DNA from: Aldehydirespirator sp965203635
Lineage (GTDB): Bacteria > Actinomycetota > Acidimicrobiia > Acidimicrobiales > Aldehydirespiratoraceae
NCBI GenBank assembly: GCA_965203635.1
Contig: OZ241903.1
Span: forward strand, 124,001 to 188,000
DNA: 64,000 bases
Direction of reading: 5' to 3'
Shown here: positions 32,814 to 41,062 of the stretch, piece by piece
Layout of the letters: every line of letters starts with the position of its first letter
Position numbering within the stretch: position 1 is the first letter of the stretch
Notes under the pieces: generated by a model
What the model was told of the DNA's origin: nothing
Seen by the model: the letters and a program-made list of their open reading frames with translations, nothing else
Databases searched by the model: none
Position numbers and translations under genes: made by a program

Positions 32814-34346
32814 ATGAGCGAGACAACGCGGCGGAGGGGCGGCGGGCGAGCAGGAAGAAGGGCGGCGCGGGCGGCGTCGACCGAGTCGGCGCCGTACCTG
32901 GTCCGCCGGCGGCCGCCGGTCGACATACTCGATGACGAAGGCCTCGCGCTGATCGAGCGCAACGCCGAGACGATCCTGTCCGAGGTCGGTATCGCCTTCC
33001 AGGACTTCCCGGAAGCTCTGGAGCTGTGGCGGGCCGCAGGAGCCGACATCGACGGGGAGCTTGTGAAGTTCCCGCCCGGACTGTGCCGCCAGATCGTGCA
33101 GGACAACGCCCCCGCCGTCTACACCCAGCACGCCCGCAATCCCGCCCGCAGCGTGACGGTCGGGGGCGACGCCACCGTCTTCGCCCCCAACTACGGCTCG
33201 CCGTTCGTCATGGATCTCGACCGGGGTCGCCGCTACGCCACGCTGGAGGACTTCTGCAACGTGGTGAAGCTCGCCTACGCCCTGCCCCAGCTGCACCACA
33301 GCGGGGGCACGGTGTGCGAGCCGGTGGACGTGCCGGTCAACAAGCGCCACCTCGACATGGTGTACGCCCACTTGCGCTACAGCGACAAGCCCTTCATGGG
33401 CTCGGTGACCGCGGCCGAACGGGCCGCGGACTCCGTCGAGATGGCCCGGATCGCCTTCGGTGGGGATCTCGCCGACCGCACGGTGATGACCTCGCTGATC
33501 AACGCCTCGTCCCCGATGCGCTGGGACGCCACCATGCTGGGCGCGGCCACCACCTACGCCCGGGCCAACCAGGCCTGCGTCATAAGCCCGTTCATCCTGG
33601 CCGGGGCCATGTCGCCGGTGACGGTGGCCGGCCTGGCCGCGCAGGCTCTGGCCGAGGCCCTCTCGGGCATGGCATACCTGCAACTTGTGCGGCCCGGAGC
33701 GCCCGTCGTGTTCGGCACGTTCGCCTCTTCGATGTCGATGGCCACCGGGGCGCCCACCTTCGGCACGCCCGAGGCCGGCCAAGCCATCTACGTGATGGCG
33801 TCGCTGGCCCGCCGGGTCGGTGTGCCGTTCCGCTCGGGCGGTCAGTTCACGTCCTCGAAGCTGCCCGACGCGCAGGCCGCCTACGAGTCGGCTCACACCC
33901 TGCTGCCCACGATGCAGGCAGGGGTGAACTTCGTGCTGCACGCCGCGGGCTGGCAGGAGGGAGGGCTGGCGCTGGGCTACGAGAAGCTGATCCTGGACGC
34001 CGACCAGCTGGGCGCCATGGAGGTCTGGGCCCGGGGAGTCGACGTCAGCGACAACGGCCAGGCCATGGAGGCGTTCCGCACCAACGCCCACGGCGACCAC
34101 TTCCTGGGCAACCAGCACACTCTGATCAACTTCGAGACCGCCTTCTGGCGGTCGGACATCTCCGACGCGGCCAGCTACGAGCAGTGGTCCGAGGAGGGCT
34201 CGCTCTCAGCCGCCCAGCGGGCCAACGCCCGCTGGAAGCAGCTCCTGGCCGACTACGAGCCGCCCCCCGTCGACGACGCGGTGGACGCCGAGCTACGCGA
34301 CTACGTGGCCCGACGCAAGGCCGATATGCCCGACGAGATCGGCTGA
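32814..34346 (+). CDS. MttB-family methylamine-type methyltransferase, non-pyrrolysine
   Basis: 510-residue corrinoid-dependent substrate methyltransferase of the trimethylamine methyltransferase superfamily. A basic N-terminal tail is followed by the TIM-barrel domain: LIERNAETILSEVGIAFQDFPEAL, VFAPNYGSPFVMD, HHSGGTVCEPVDVPVNKRHLDM, and FGTFASSMSMATGAPTFGTPEAG. No in-frame TAG interrupts the gene, so it is not the pyrrolysine-containing TMA enzyme; relatives without pyrrolysine act on glycine betaine (MtgB), carnitine, proline betaine or other quaternary amines. The substrate here is unknown. It is the last gene of the corrinoid operon, 64 bases after the activator. Confidence 0.9.
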   Translation: MSETTRRRGGGRAGRRAARAASTESAPYLVRRRPPVDILDDEGLALIERNAETILSEVGIAFQDFPEALELWRAAGADIDGELVKFPPGLCRQIVQDNAPAVYTQHARNPARSVTVGGDATVFAPNYGSPFVMDLDRGRRYATLEDFCNVVKLAYALPQLHHSGGTVCEPVDVPVNKRHLDMVYAHLRYSDKPFMGSVTAAERAADSVEMARIAFGGDLADRTVMTSLINASSPMRWDATMLGAATTYARANQACVISPFILAGAMSPVTVAGLAAQALAEALSGMAYLQLVRPGAPVVFGTFASSMSMATGAPTFGTPEAGQAIYVMASLARRVGVPFRSGGQFTSSKLPDAQAAYESAHTLLPTMQAGVNFVLHAAGWQEGGLALGYEKLILDADQLGAMEVWARGVDVSDNGQAMEAFRTNAHGDHFLGNQHTLINFETAFWRSDISDAASYEQWSEEGSLSAAQRANARWKQLLADYEPPPVDDAVDAELRDYVARRKADMPDEIG

Positions 34347-34379
34347 TCAGCCCGGCCGCTTGGCCCGGCCCGAGTGTTT

Positions 34380-34427
34380 CCCGCTCTTGTTCGCTTCGCT
34401 CACGGGCCGCTCGGGCCACGGCCTCGC
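34380..34427 (+). repeat. 48-bp dispersed repeat, copy C
   Basis: Copy of the 48-bp element between the convergent MttB-family gene and the small unknown gene at 34440. It differs at one base (CGCTTCGCTC instead of CGCTGCGCTC). A reverse short motif (CTCGGCCTCT) follows three bases later, at 34431-34440. Confidence 0.85.
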
Positions 34428-34439
34428 AAGCTCGGCCTC

Positions 34440-34805
34440 TCAGCTGGCGATCGAGACGTCCGCCAGATGGGGGCGGTCGGGAAGGCGCAGGCCGATGAGC
34501 TCGCCCGCAGCGTGCAACTCGAAGTGCCACACGTCCACATCGTCGGGGCTGCTCTCACGCAGCGACGTGACCGCGTGCCAGATGGAGTAGCGGGCAGCCC
34601 GGATGGTCGCCTCCGGAGACTCGGCCGCGCGCGACACGGCCGCATACCCCGCGGAGATACCCGCGTAGACATCGCCGTTCACAGCCACTGAGGCTGCCGC
34701 CCACTCCGCCAGCGCCCTCAGCGCGCGGGGCCGGGACCGGTTGACCCGATCATCGAAGACCCCCTCCACCCATGAGTGCCAAGCCGATGAACCTCTCTCC
34801 GCCAT
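34440..34805 (-). CDS. Unrecognised small protein downstream of the ABC permeases
   Basis: 121-residue protein, largely alpha-helical by composition, without signal peptide or membrane segment. Notable segments are RGSSAWHSWVEGVFDDRVNRSR and EATIRAARYSIWHAVTSLRE. No family was recognised. ATG at 34805 is favoured because AAGGAGACACCG lies directly before it; the open frame upstream enters the permease gene leader. Its TGA is followed by GAGGCCGAGC, the end-of-gene motif. It lies about 100 bases downstream of the DppC-type permease and may share its transcript. Confidence 0.65.
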   Translation of the reverse strand: MAERGSSAWHSWVEGVFDDRVNRSRPRALRALAEWAAASVAVNGDVYAGISAGYAAVSRAAESPEATIRAARYSIWHAVTSLRESSPDDVDVWHFELHAAGELIGLRLPDRPHLADVSIAS

Positions 34806-34904
34806 CGGTGTCTCCTTTCGACGCGCTCCGAGGGGATCTGCGTCTGAGGCTAGTGGGCCGCCGCCGTGCTTCGTCGCGCCGACGGCCCATCCGGCCACTG
34901 GTGG

Positions 34905-35855
34905 CTATCGACGGGGCGGATCGAGGGCGTCCCGCAGGCCGTCTCCGATGAAGTTGATGCACAGCACCGTGGCCACGATGGCCAGGCCCGGAGCCCACAC
35001 CAGCCAGGGCGCGGTGATCATGAAGCCCTCATTGCCCCCGAGCATGTTTCCCCAGGTGGCCGTGTGGGCTGCGCTCACCCCCAGTCCGAGGAAGCTCAGC
35101 GTCGACTCCGCGAGGATGGCGCCGGCTACCGTCAAGGAGACTGCGACGACGATCTCGCCGACCAGGTTGGGCAGCAGATCGCGCACCATGATGCGGCGGC
35201 TGGGCGCGCCGAGGGCGACGGCCGCCTCGACGAACTGGTTCTCGCACAGTGACAGCACCTTGGCCCGCACGATCCGGGCCGGGACCATCCAGGTGACCGC
35301 GGCCAGGACGATCACCACGTCCATCACCCCGTCTCCCAGCACGCGCGCCGCCATGATCACAACCATCAGTCCGGGGAGGGCCAGCATCGTGTCGGTGAGG
35401 CGCATCAGCATCGAGTCCACCCACCTGCGGCAGTAGCCGGCCGTCAGACCGACGGCCGTCCCCACGACACCACTGATCAACGCCACCGACACGCCGACCA
35501 GCAGCGAGATCCTGCCTCCGTAGAGGATCCGGCTCAGAGTGTCGCGCCCGAGGGTGTCCGTTCCCAGCAGGAAGTCGCCGCCCGGCGGCGCCAGAATCCT
35601 GTCCAGGTTCTGCTCGGTGGCGCCGTAGGGAGCGACCCAGTCGGCGAAGACTGCGCACAGCACGATCAAGGCGAACACTGCCAACGATGTGGCCGCGAGA
35701 CGGTGCTTGCGGAACCGTCGCCACACGGTCCGCCAGTGCGGCGCGGTCTCATCGCTGGGTGTCTCAAGCGGCTGCCCGGCCATCGACCGCCTGTCGGCGA
35801 GCCGGCCCTCGCCCCGGTGCTGGTAGCCCGGCCGCGCCGGCGAGTGCTCAGCCAT
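34905..35855 (-). CDS. Peptide/nickel-type ABC transporter permease (DppC-like)
   Basis: 316-residue inner-membrane permease of the DppC/OppC family. A cytoplasmic N-terminal tail of about 45 residues precedes the first helix (AATSLAVFALIVLCAVFADWVAPYG), then the DRILAPPGGDFLLGTDTLGRDTLSRILYGGRISLLVGVSVAL region diagnostic of the family, four more helices and the EAA-type loop (EAAVALGAPSRRIMVRDLLPNLV) that contacts the ATPase. It forms a heterodimer with the DppB-like product encoded upstream. Confidence 0.9.
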   Translation of the reverse strand: MAEHSPARPGYQHRGEGRLADRRSMAGQPLETPSDETAPHWRTVWRRFRKHRLAATSLAVFALIVLCAVFADWVAPYGATEQNLDRILAPPGGDFLLGTDTLGRDTLSRILYGGRISLLVGVSVALISGVVGTAVGLTAGYCRRWVDSMLMRLTDTMLALPGLMVVIMAARVLGDGVMDVVIVLAAVTWMVPARIVRAKVLSLCENQFVEAAVALGAPSRRIMVRDLLPNLVGEIVVAVSLTVAGAILAESTLSFLGLGVSAAHTATWGNMLGGNEGFMITAPWLVWAPGLAIVATVLCINFIGDGLRDALDPPRR

Positions 35856-35893
35856 AGCGGATCCTCACGGTCGGCCGTCGCGGATCGAGGCGC

Positions 35894-36874
35894 TCAGACA
35901 TAGCGGATCCTTGGGTCGAGCACGGCGTAGAGCAGATCGGCCAGCAGGTTCATCAAGAACACCGCGGCCGAGACGATCATCACCGTGGCCAGCAGCACCG
36001 GGTAGTCGCCGCCGTGGAGTGCGTCGAGGAACAGGAGGCCCATGCCCGGGTACTGGAAGACCCGCTCGGTGACGATCAAGCCGCCTACCAGCAGACCCAG
36101 GTCCACCGCGGCCAGCGTCGTCACCGGGATCAGCGCGTTGCGCACGCCGTGGCGCACGACCACCTGGCGTTCGGGAAGGCCCTTGGCCCGAGCGGTGGAG
36201 ATGTAGTCCATGCCCATCACGTCGAGCATGGAGGACCTCATGTAGCGGCTGTAGGCCGCGATCAACTGCAGCGACAGGGCCATCACCGGCAGCGCGAGAT
36301 GCCGCGCCCTGTCCAGCAGGTCGAAGCCCTGCTGGCCGGGCGAGTAGATCCCGGCCGTGGGCAGCAACGGCGCCCCCAGCCGGAGCCACTCGGCCAGATA
36401 CAGGCCGAACATCAGCTGCAGCATCAGGCCCAGCCAGAACACGGGAATCGATATGCCCAGGAACGACGCGGTGGTCGAGGCCCGGTCGATGACCGAACCC
36501 GGCCGCAGCGCGGACAGGGTGCCCACGGCCAGCCCGACCGCCAGCGAGAAGGCCATCGCCACCGCGATCAGCAGCAGCGTGTTGGCCATGGCGCTGCGCA
36601 CCAGCGGCCACACGTCCTGACCGTTGCGGACCAGCGACGTTCCCAGGTCCCCAGTCACGAAGTTGCCGAGCCACGTCAGGTAGCGCACGCCGAAGGGCTC
36701 GTCGAGGCCGAGGGATTCGATGTAGGCCCTCCTGGCCTCTGGACTTATGCGGGGGTTGAGAGTGAGCTGGGCGGCAGGACTGGAGATCTCGCCCGCGGCC
36801 CAGAACGTGGCGAACGAGATGGACAGGAGTATGGGAACGGTGACCGCGAGGCGTCCCGCCGCGTAACGGATCAC
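35894..36874 (-). CDS. Peptide/nickel-type ABC transporter permease (DppB-like)
   Basis: 326-residue permease of the DppB/OppB family. It has the first helix at the N-terminus (RLAVTVPILLSISFATFWAAG), a periplasmic domain with NPRISPEARRAYIESLGLDEPFGVRYLTWLGNFVTGDLG, and four more helices. The cytoplasmic EAA-type loop reads STARAKGLPERQVVVRHGVRNALIP. Start is GTG. It lies between the solute-binding protein gene and the DppC-like gene, 38 bases from the latter. Confidence 0.9.
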   Translation of the reverse strand: MIRYAAGRLAVTVPILLSISFATFWAAGEISSPAAQLTLNPRISPEARRAYIESLGLDEPFGVRYLTWLGNFVTGDLGTSLVRNGQDVWPLVRSAMANTLLLIAVAMAFSLAVGLAVGTLSALRPGSVIDRASTTASFLGISIPVFWLGLMLQLMFGLYLAEWLRLGAPLLPTAGIYSPGQQGFDLLDRARHLALPVMALSLQLIAAYSRYMRSSMLDVMGMDYISTARAKGLPERQVVVRHGVRNALIPVTTLAAVDLGLLVGGLIVTERVFQYPGMGLLFLDALHGGDYPVLLATVMIVSAAVFLMNLLADLLYAVLDPRIRYV

Positions 36875-36920
36875 CTCCGAAGTGTGCCCGCCGGCCCCGC
36901 TCGACCGATCACTCTGTCGC

Positions 36921-38687
36921 TCACCCGATCACGGTCCAGTCGAAGATGTCGTAGAAGCCGCCGTACACGCTCGACACGTACTTGCCCGGTCCCTCCAGCA
37001 CCGCGGGGTCCCAGGCCAGCAGGTTCGGCAGCATGTACAGCGGGATCCAGGGGACGTCGTCGGCGAGCAGGGCCCCCAGCTCGTGCACCAGCCTCAAGCG
37101 CTCTGCCTCGTCGAGTTCGGCGTCGATGGCGAAGGCCAGGTCGCTGGCCTGCTGGCTGGCGTAGGCGGTGAAGTTCTGGCCGCTGTAGGAGTTGGCCTCG
37201 GTGGGGATGCCGTCGATGTCGTAGAGGGCCGTGACGGACGGATCGGGGTTGGTGCTGTTGGCGAACAGCGCCACCGGGCCGAAGTTCATGACCGGCAGGC
37301 GGTTCTGGAAGAGTTCGCCCGCGTCGTAGTTGATGATCTGGAAGCCGATCCCGAACGGCTTGGTCATCTCGGTCACCAGAGCCTGGATGTCCTCGCGGCG
37401 CTTGTTCCCGGCGACGGTGTTCCACTGCAGCACCAGCTCGACGCCCTCAGAGTTGACCCACAGGCCCTGGGGGTCGGGGCGTGTCCAGCCGTCGGCGGTC
37501 AGCAGCTCCTCGACGGCGTCCATGTCCTGGACGTACCGGTCGAAGTCTGAGCCGCACCACTCCCCGAACGCCGGGTTCCAGCCTGCGCACTGCAGCACCA
37601 CCGGATCGTCGATGATGGGGCCCAGCGCGACCTCGGCGACCTGCTCCCGATCCAGCGAGTAGGCGAGGGCCTGGCGAAGTCGCGTGGTTATCTCGAAGCG
37701 CCGGTCGGGCGCGGCCTGATTGATCCAGAGGCCTTCCATGAAGATTCCCTCCCCGGACACGAACGCCAACGGCGGTCCGAGACGCTGCTTGGCGCCGGGG
37801 AAGGGCTGGGGGAAGGCGGCCATGGCCTCGCCGGTCTGCAGGGCTGCGACCTCGGTGTCGGTGTCTTCCCTGGGGACCATCACCACCCGGTCGACCAGCG
37901 GCATCCGGTCGGCGACCCAGTAGTTCTCGTTGGGAACGAGGATGTGCTGCTCCTGGCTCCAGGACTCCTGGCGCCACGGCCCGGCCGAGATCGGGATCGA
38001 GTCGTTCCAGTAGCCGGATATCTCGGTCTGGCCGTCGAAGCCGTGGGCCGGGAGGAGCGCGCCGAAGAGCTGGCGCCAGGGTGCGTAGGGTTCGGAGAAC
38101 GTGATGACCGCGGTGTGCGGATCGCTGTGGCCCACGTCGGTGATGAGGTCGTAGCCGATGGTGTTGAGCGAGCCTTCGGTGTCGAGCACGGCCCGCCACG
38201 TGAACCACACGTCGGTGCTGGTAATGGGCGTGCCGTCGCTCCAGCGAGCATCCTGGTTGAGCCGGTAGGTCACGGTGAAGCCGCCGTCGGGGTGGGTCTC
38301 CACGCCGCCGTTGTCCGGGCTGGGCTCCTCTACGATCACCGGGGAGGCCCCCAGGTTGTTGCCCTCGTCGTACTCCATCAGGCCCGTCTGGAGATGGACG
38401 AGCACCGACCAGCCGAGCCAGCTGGCGTTGGCGCAGGAGGTGAGGGGGTTCAGACACTCGGGCCATTGCTCCACCGCCAGCACGATCTCGCCGCCGGGAC
38501 GGCCCACCTCAGGCTCAGCCGCCTCCGGGGCCGCATCGGCGGAGCCGGCGGTCGTGGCGGGCGTATCGGTTGCGCCATCGCTCTCCGTCGAGCCGCCGCA
38601 TGCCGCCACCGCGATCAGCGCCGCCACCAGCAGCAGACTCCACGAGTGCCCGAGATGACGCGATGGCTTAGCCGGATGCGTGCTCAC
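36921..38687 (-). CDS. Family 5 (peptide/nickel) extracellular solute-binding lipoprotein
   Basis: 588-residue ABC solute receptor. The signal peptide (SLLLVAALIAVAACGG) ends in a lipobox with Cys near residue 30, followed by a Ser/Thr/Asp-rich linker. The family signature RLNQDARWSDGTPITSTDVWFTWRAV is clear, as is the N-terminal lobe ending RQALAYSLDREQVAEVALG. Ligands of family 5 range from peptides to nickel, glycosides and other compounds and cannot be predicted. It is the first gene of a receptor-permease-permease set with no ATPase gene nearby, so the ATP-binding subunit must be encoded elsewhere. Start is GTG. Confidence 0.9.
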   Translation of the reverse strand: MSTHPAKPSRHLGHSWSLLLVAALIAVAACGGSTESDGATDTPATTAGSADAAPEAAEPEVGRPGGEIVLAVEQWPECLNPLTSCANASWLGWSVLVHLQTGLMEYDEGNNLGASPVIVEEPSPDNGGVETHPDGGFTVTYRLNQDARWSDGTPITSTDVWFTWRAVLDTEGSLNTIGYDLITDVGHSDPHTAVITFSEPYAPWRQLFGALLPAHGFDGQTEISGYWNDSIPISAGPWRQESWSQEQHILVPNENYWVADRMPLVDRVVMVPREDTDTEVAALQTGEAMAAFPQPFPGAKQRLGPPLAFVSGEGIFMEGLWINQAAPDRRFEITTRLRQALAYSLDREQVAEVALGPIIDDPVVLQCAGWNPAFGEWCGSDFDRYVQDMDAVEELLTADGWTRPDPQGLWVNSEGVELVLQWNTVAGNKRREDIQALVTEMTKPFGIGFQIINYDAGELFQNRLPVMNFGPVALFANSTNPDPSVTALYDIDGIPTEANSYSGQNFTAYASQQASDLAFAIDAELDEAERLRLVHELGALLADDVPWIPLYMLPNLLAWDPAVLEGPGKYVSSVYGGFYDIFDWTVIG

Positions 38688-38721
38688 GGGGTCTCAGACT
38701 AGTCGCCCCCCTCCAGCGCCG

Positions 38722-40083
38722 TTAGCGGAGGCGCGGGCGGCGCAGCAGGTTGGCAGCGACGGCTGAGGCCCGAAGTGGCCAGGGATCGAACGTGCCCTGC
38801 TCGGCGACGGGCGGGGCCGGTCGGGTGAGCATGCGGTACACGACGTACAGAGCGATGACGGCGTGGCACACGATCAGGATCCCGAAGTAGGCCCACGGCG
38901 CGATGGCCGCCATCAGGAACCCGCCCAGCGTCGGCCCGATCACGGCCCCGACCCCGCTGACCCGCACCAGCGATGCACTGGCCCCGGTCAGCTGCGCGGG
39001 CGAGACGCTGTCGGCGGTGGTGGCCACGGCCAGCGAGTACAGCGGGAAGGTCGAGCCGCCGTGGACGAACATGAGCAGCAGCGACAGCACCGATCCCACC
39101 GACACCAGCAGGTGCAGCCCCGCGGAGCCGGCCGCGACGATGGCCACGACGAGGATCACATAGCGGCGCGGCACCCGGTCGGAGGCGCTGCCGATAAGCC
39201 ACTGGAACGCCACCGACCCCACCATCGACGAGACCACGAACAGCGAGATCCGGGTGTTGGACAGGCCTTCGGAGGCGGCGTAGAAGGCGCCCAGCCCCAT
39301 CAGGCAGCCCTGCGAGACTCCGACCCAGAACGCGGTGAGCAGCCCCAGCGGCACGATCTTGACGAGTTCGCGCACCGAGATGGGCTCGGGCACGACCAGC
39401 GGCGGCGCGGTGGACGCCGACAGCGCCACCGGCACCAGCGCGAACGAGATCAGCGCCGAGGACACCACGAACAGCTTGAAGCCGCCCGGGTCGGCGAGGT
39501 TGAGCATCAACTGGCCCACCGCCATCCCGCCCATGGTCACGATCATGTAGCGCGACAGCATCCGGCCCCTCGTCGCGTTGGTGGCCATGTCGTTCAGCCA
39601 CGACTCGACGGTCACCAGGATGCCGGCCAGGCACAGCCCGTAGGCGAACCTCAGCAGCGTCCACGACGCCGGATGGACCCAGACCACGTGCAGGATGGCG
39701 GCGGCCGAGCCCACCGAGGACAGGGCCGCGAACACCCGGATGTGGCCGACGGAGGCGATGAAGTGCTCGGCCGCCCTGGTTCCGAACAGGAAGCCCAGGA
39801 AGTATCCGGCCATCACCACGCCGGTCACGGCCAGCCCGAAGTCCTCGAGTTCGGCCCGCACGCCGAGAGCGACCCGCAGCAGCCCGTTGCAACTCATGAC
39901 TAGCACCACGCCGACGAGCAGCGACCTGACCGCGCCGAAGCTGTCGCCGCGCGGCTCGATCCAGGGTCCGCCCGTCAGCCCTTCGCCACCGGGCTCAGGT
40001 CTCACCACGGCACTAGAGGCCACGCCCGGATCGTAAGTCAGCGACCGCGGGCGCGAGGACGGCTCAAGCGTGACTTCCGTCAC
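38722..40083 (-). CDS. MFS transporter (YcaD-like)
   Basis: 453-residue major facilitator with a polar N-terminal tail of about 45 residues and about twelve hydrophobic helices. Characteristic segments are GYFLGFLFGTRAAEHFIASVGHIRVFAAL (first loop, motif A region), VESWLNDMATNATRGRMLSRYMIVTMGGMAVGQ, and SDRVPRRYVILV (second motif A). The VESWLN pattern and the overall arrangement resemble YcaD-type carriers. Substrate unknown. Start is GTG; a conserved hairpin (copy 3) lies about 55 bases upstream. Confidence 0.88.
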   Translation of the reverse strand: MTEVTLEPSSRPRSLTYDPGVASSAVVRPEPGGEGLTGGPWIEPRGDSFGAVRSLLVGVVLVMSCNGLLRVALGVRAELEDFGLAVTGVVMAGYFLGFLFGTRAAEHFIASVGHIRVFAALSSVGSAAAILHVVWVHPASWTLLRFAYGLCLAGILVTVESWLNDMATNATRGRMLSRYMIVTMGGMAVGQLMLNLADPGGFKLFVVSSALISFALVPVALSASTAPPLVVPEPISVRELVKIVPLGLLTAFWVGVSQGCLMGLGAFYAASEGLSNTRISLFVVSSMVGSVAFQWLIGSASDRVPRRYVILVVAIVAAGSAGLHLLVSVGSVLSLLLMFVHGGSTFPLYSLAVATTADSVSPAQLTGASASLVRVSGVGAVIGPTLGGFLMAAIAPWAYFGILIVCHAVIALYVVYRMLTRPAPPVAEQGTFDPWPLRASAVAANLLRRPRLR

Positions 40084-40137
40084 ATCCAGAGGCCGAAGCC
40101 GCAGCTCTCATCGCGCCGCCGACACGAACCACGCCGC

Positions 40138-40184
40138 TTCTTGACGCAGTTGTGCGTCTCACATCGGCACAACTACGTCAAGAA
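40138..40184. repeat. Conserved inverted-repeat element, copy 3
   Basis: Arms TTCTTGACGCAGTTGTGC (40138-40155) and GCACAACTACGTCAAGAA (40167-40184) pair over 18 positions with one mismatch and an 11-base loop. The right arm is exactly the reverse complement of the left arms of copies 1 and 2. It lies between the alpha/beta-hydrolase stop and the MFS start on the same strand. Confidence 0.8.
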
Positions 40185-40251
40185 AGGGGCCAGCCGTGCT
40201 CGATCTCGGAGCCGGGCGGTCTGCTGAGACTGCTGGACGTGCGGCGGCGGA

Positions 40252-41049
40252 TCAGGCGCGGGCCAGAGCGGACGCGATGGCTTCGCGGACCGGGATCGGG
40301 CTCTCGATCTGCAGGAAGTGGCCGACCCGGTCCAGGTGCACGGTGCGAGCATCCCCGAAGGCGTCGATCATCCCGGCAGCCCGCTTGTTGGGGGTCATCT
40401 TGTCCTCACGGCCCAGGATCAGCGTCACCGGGCACTGAACCCGGGCCGCGGCCGCTTCGGCCCCGTCGTACGCGTTGCAGGCGGCCAGGTCGCCGGCCAG
40501 CACTCCGGGAGGGGCCCGGTCCAGCAGCGAGGTGTTCCCCCCGATCAGCCACATGCCCGGCGAGGCGTGCCCGCCGGTGTGGGCCCGGCTGCCTATGCCC
40601 CAGGAGGTGATGAGCCGGCCCGCGACAGGGTCGTCGGCATCGGCCGCGGCCTGGAGGGCGGGATGCACCGGCATGGCCCCCGCGGTTCCCAGCAGCACCA
40701 GCGAGCGGGCGACCTCGGGACGCTGAGCGGCCGCCTCCAGCGCTACGAAGGTCCCCATCGAGTGCCCCACCAGGTGGGCGGGCGCCAGGCCGAGGGCCTC
40801 GGTGGCCTTCGCCAGCCACTGCCCCATCGCCTCGATGCTCGCCAGCGCAGGGCCCTCGCTGCCGCCGTGTCCGGGCAGGTCCACCGCCGCGGCCCGGTAG
40901 CCGTGGTGGGCGATCCAGCGGGTCTGGAGCTGCCACACCGTGCGGTCGCCGCCCGCTCCGTGCACCAGCACCACTGCGGGCTCGTCGCCGTCGATGCTGC
41001 GGCCCCCGGTGGCGCAACGCACCACCCGCCCGTCGATCAGCGCTTCCAC
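40252..41049 (-). CDS. Alpha/beta hydrolase
   Basis: 265-residue cytoplasmic alpha/beta-hydrolase. Oxyanion motif VLVHGAGGDRTVW, nucleophile elbow VGHSMGTF (Ser near residue 97), acid in LGREDKMTP and His in VGHFLQIESP are all present. Substrate unknown. Start is GTG at 41049, 14 bases after the stop of metY, so they probably form one transcript. Confidence 0.87.
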   Translation of the reverse strand: MEALIDGRVVRCATGGRSIDGDEPAVVLVHGAGGDRTVWQLQTRWIAHHGYRAAAVDLPGHGGSEGPALASIEAMGQWLAKATEALGLAPAHLVGHSMGTFVALEAAAQRPEVARSLVLLGTAGAMPVHPALQAAADADDPVAGRLITSWGIGSRAHTGGHASPGMWLIGGNTSLLDRAPPGVLAGDLAACNAYDGAEAAAARVQCPVTLILGREDKMTPNKRAAGMIDAFGDARTVHLDRVGHFLQIESPIPVREAIASALARA

Positions 41050-41062
41050 GTCGGCTCGGCTC

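Noticed and set aside
32814..34346. Pyrrolysine-containing trimethylamine methyltransferase
   Set aside because: Neither MttB-family gene here contains an in-frame TAG, and both run full length.
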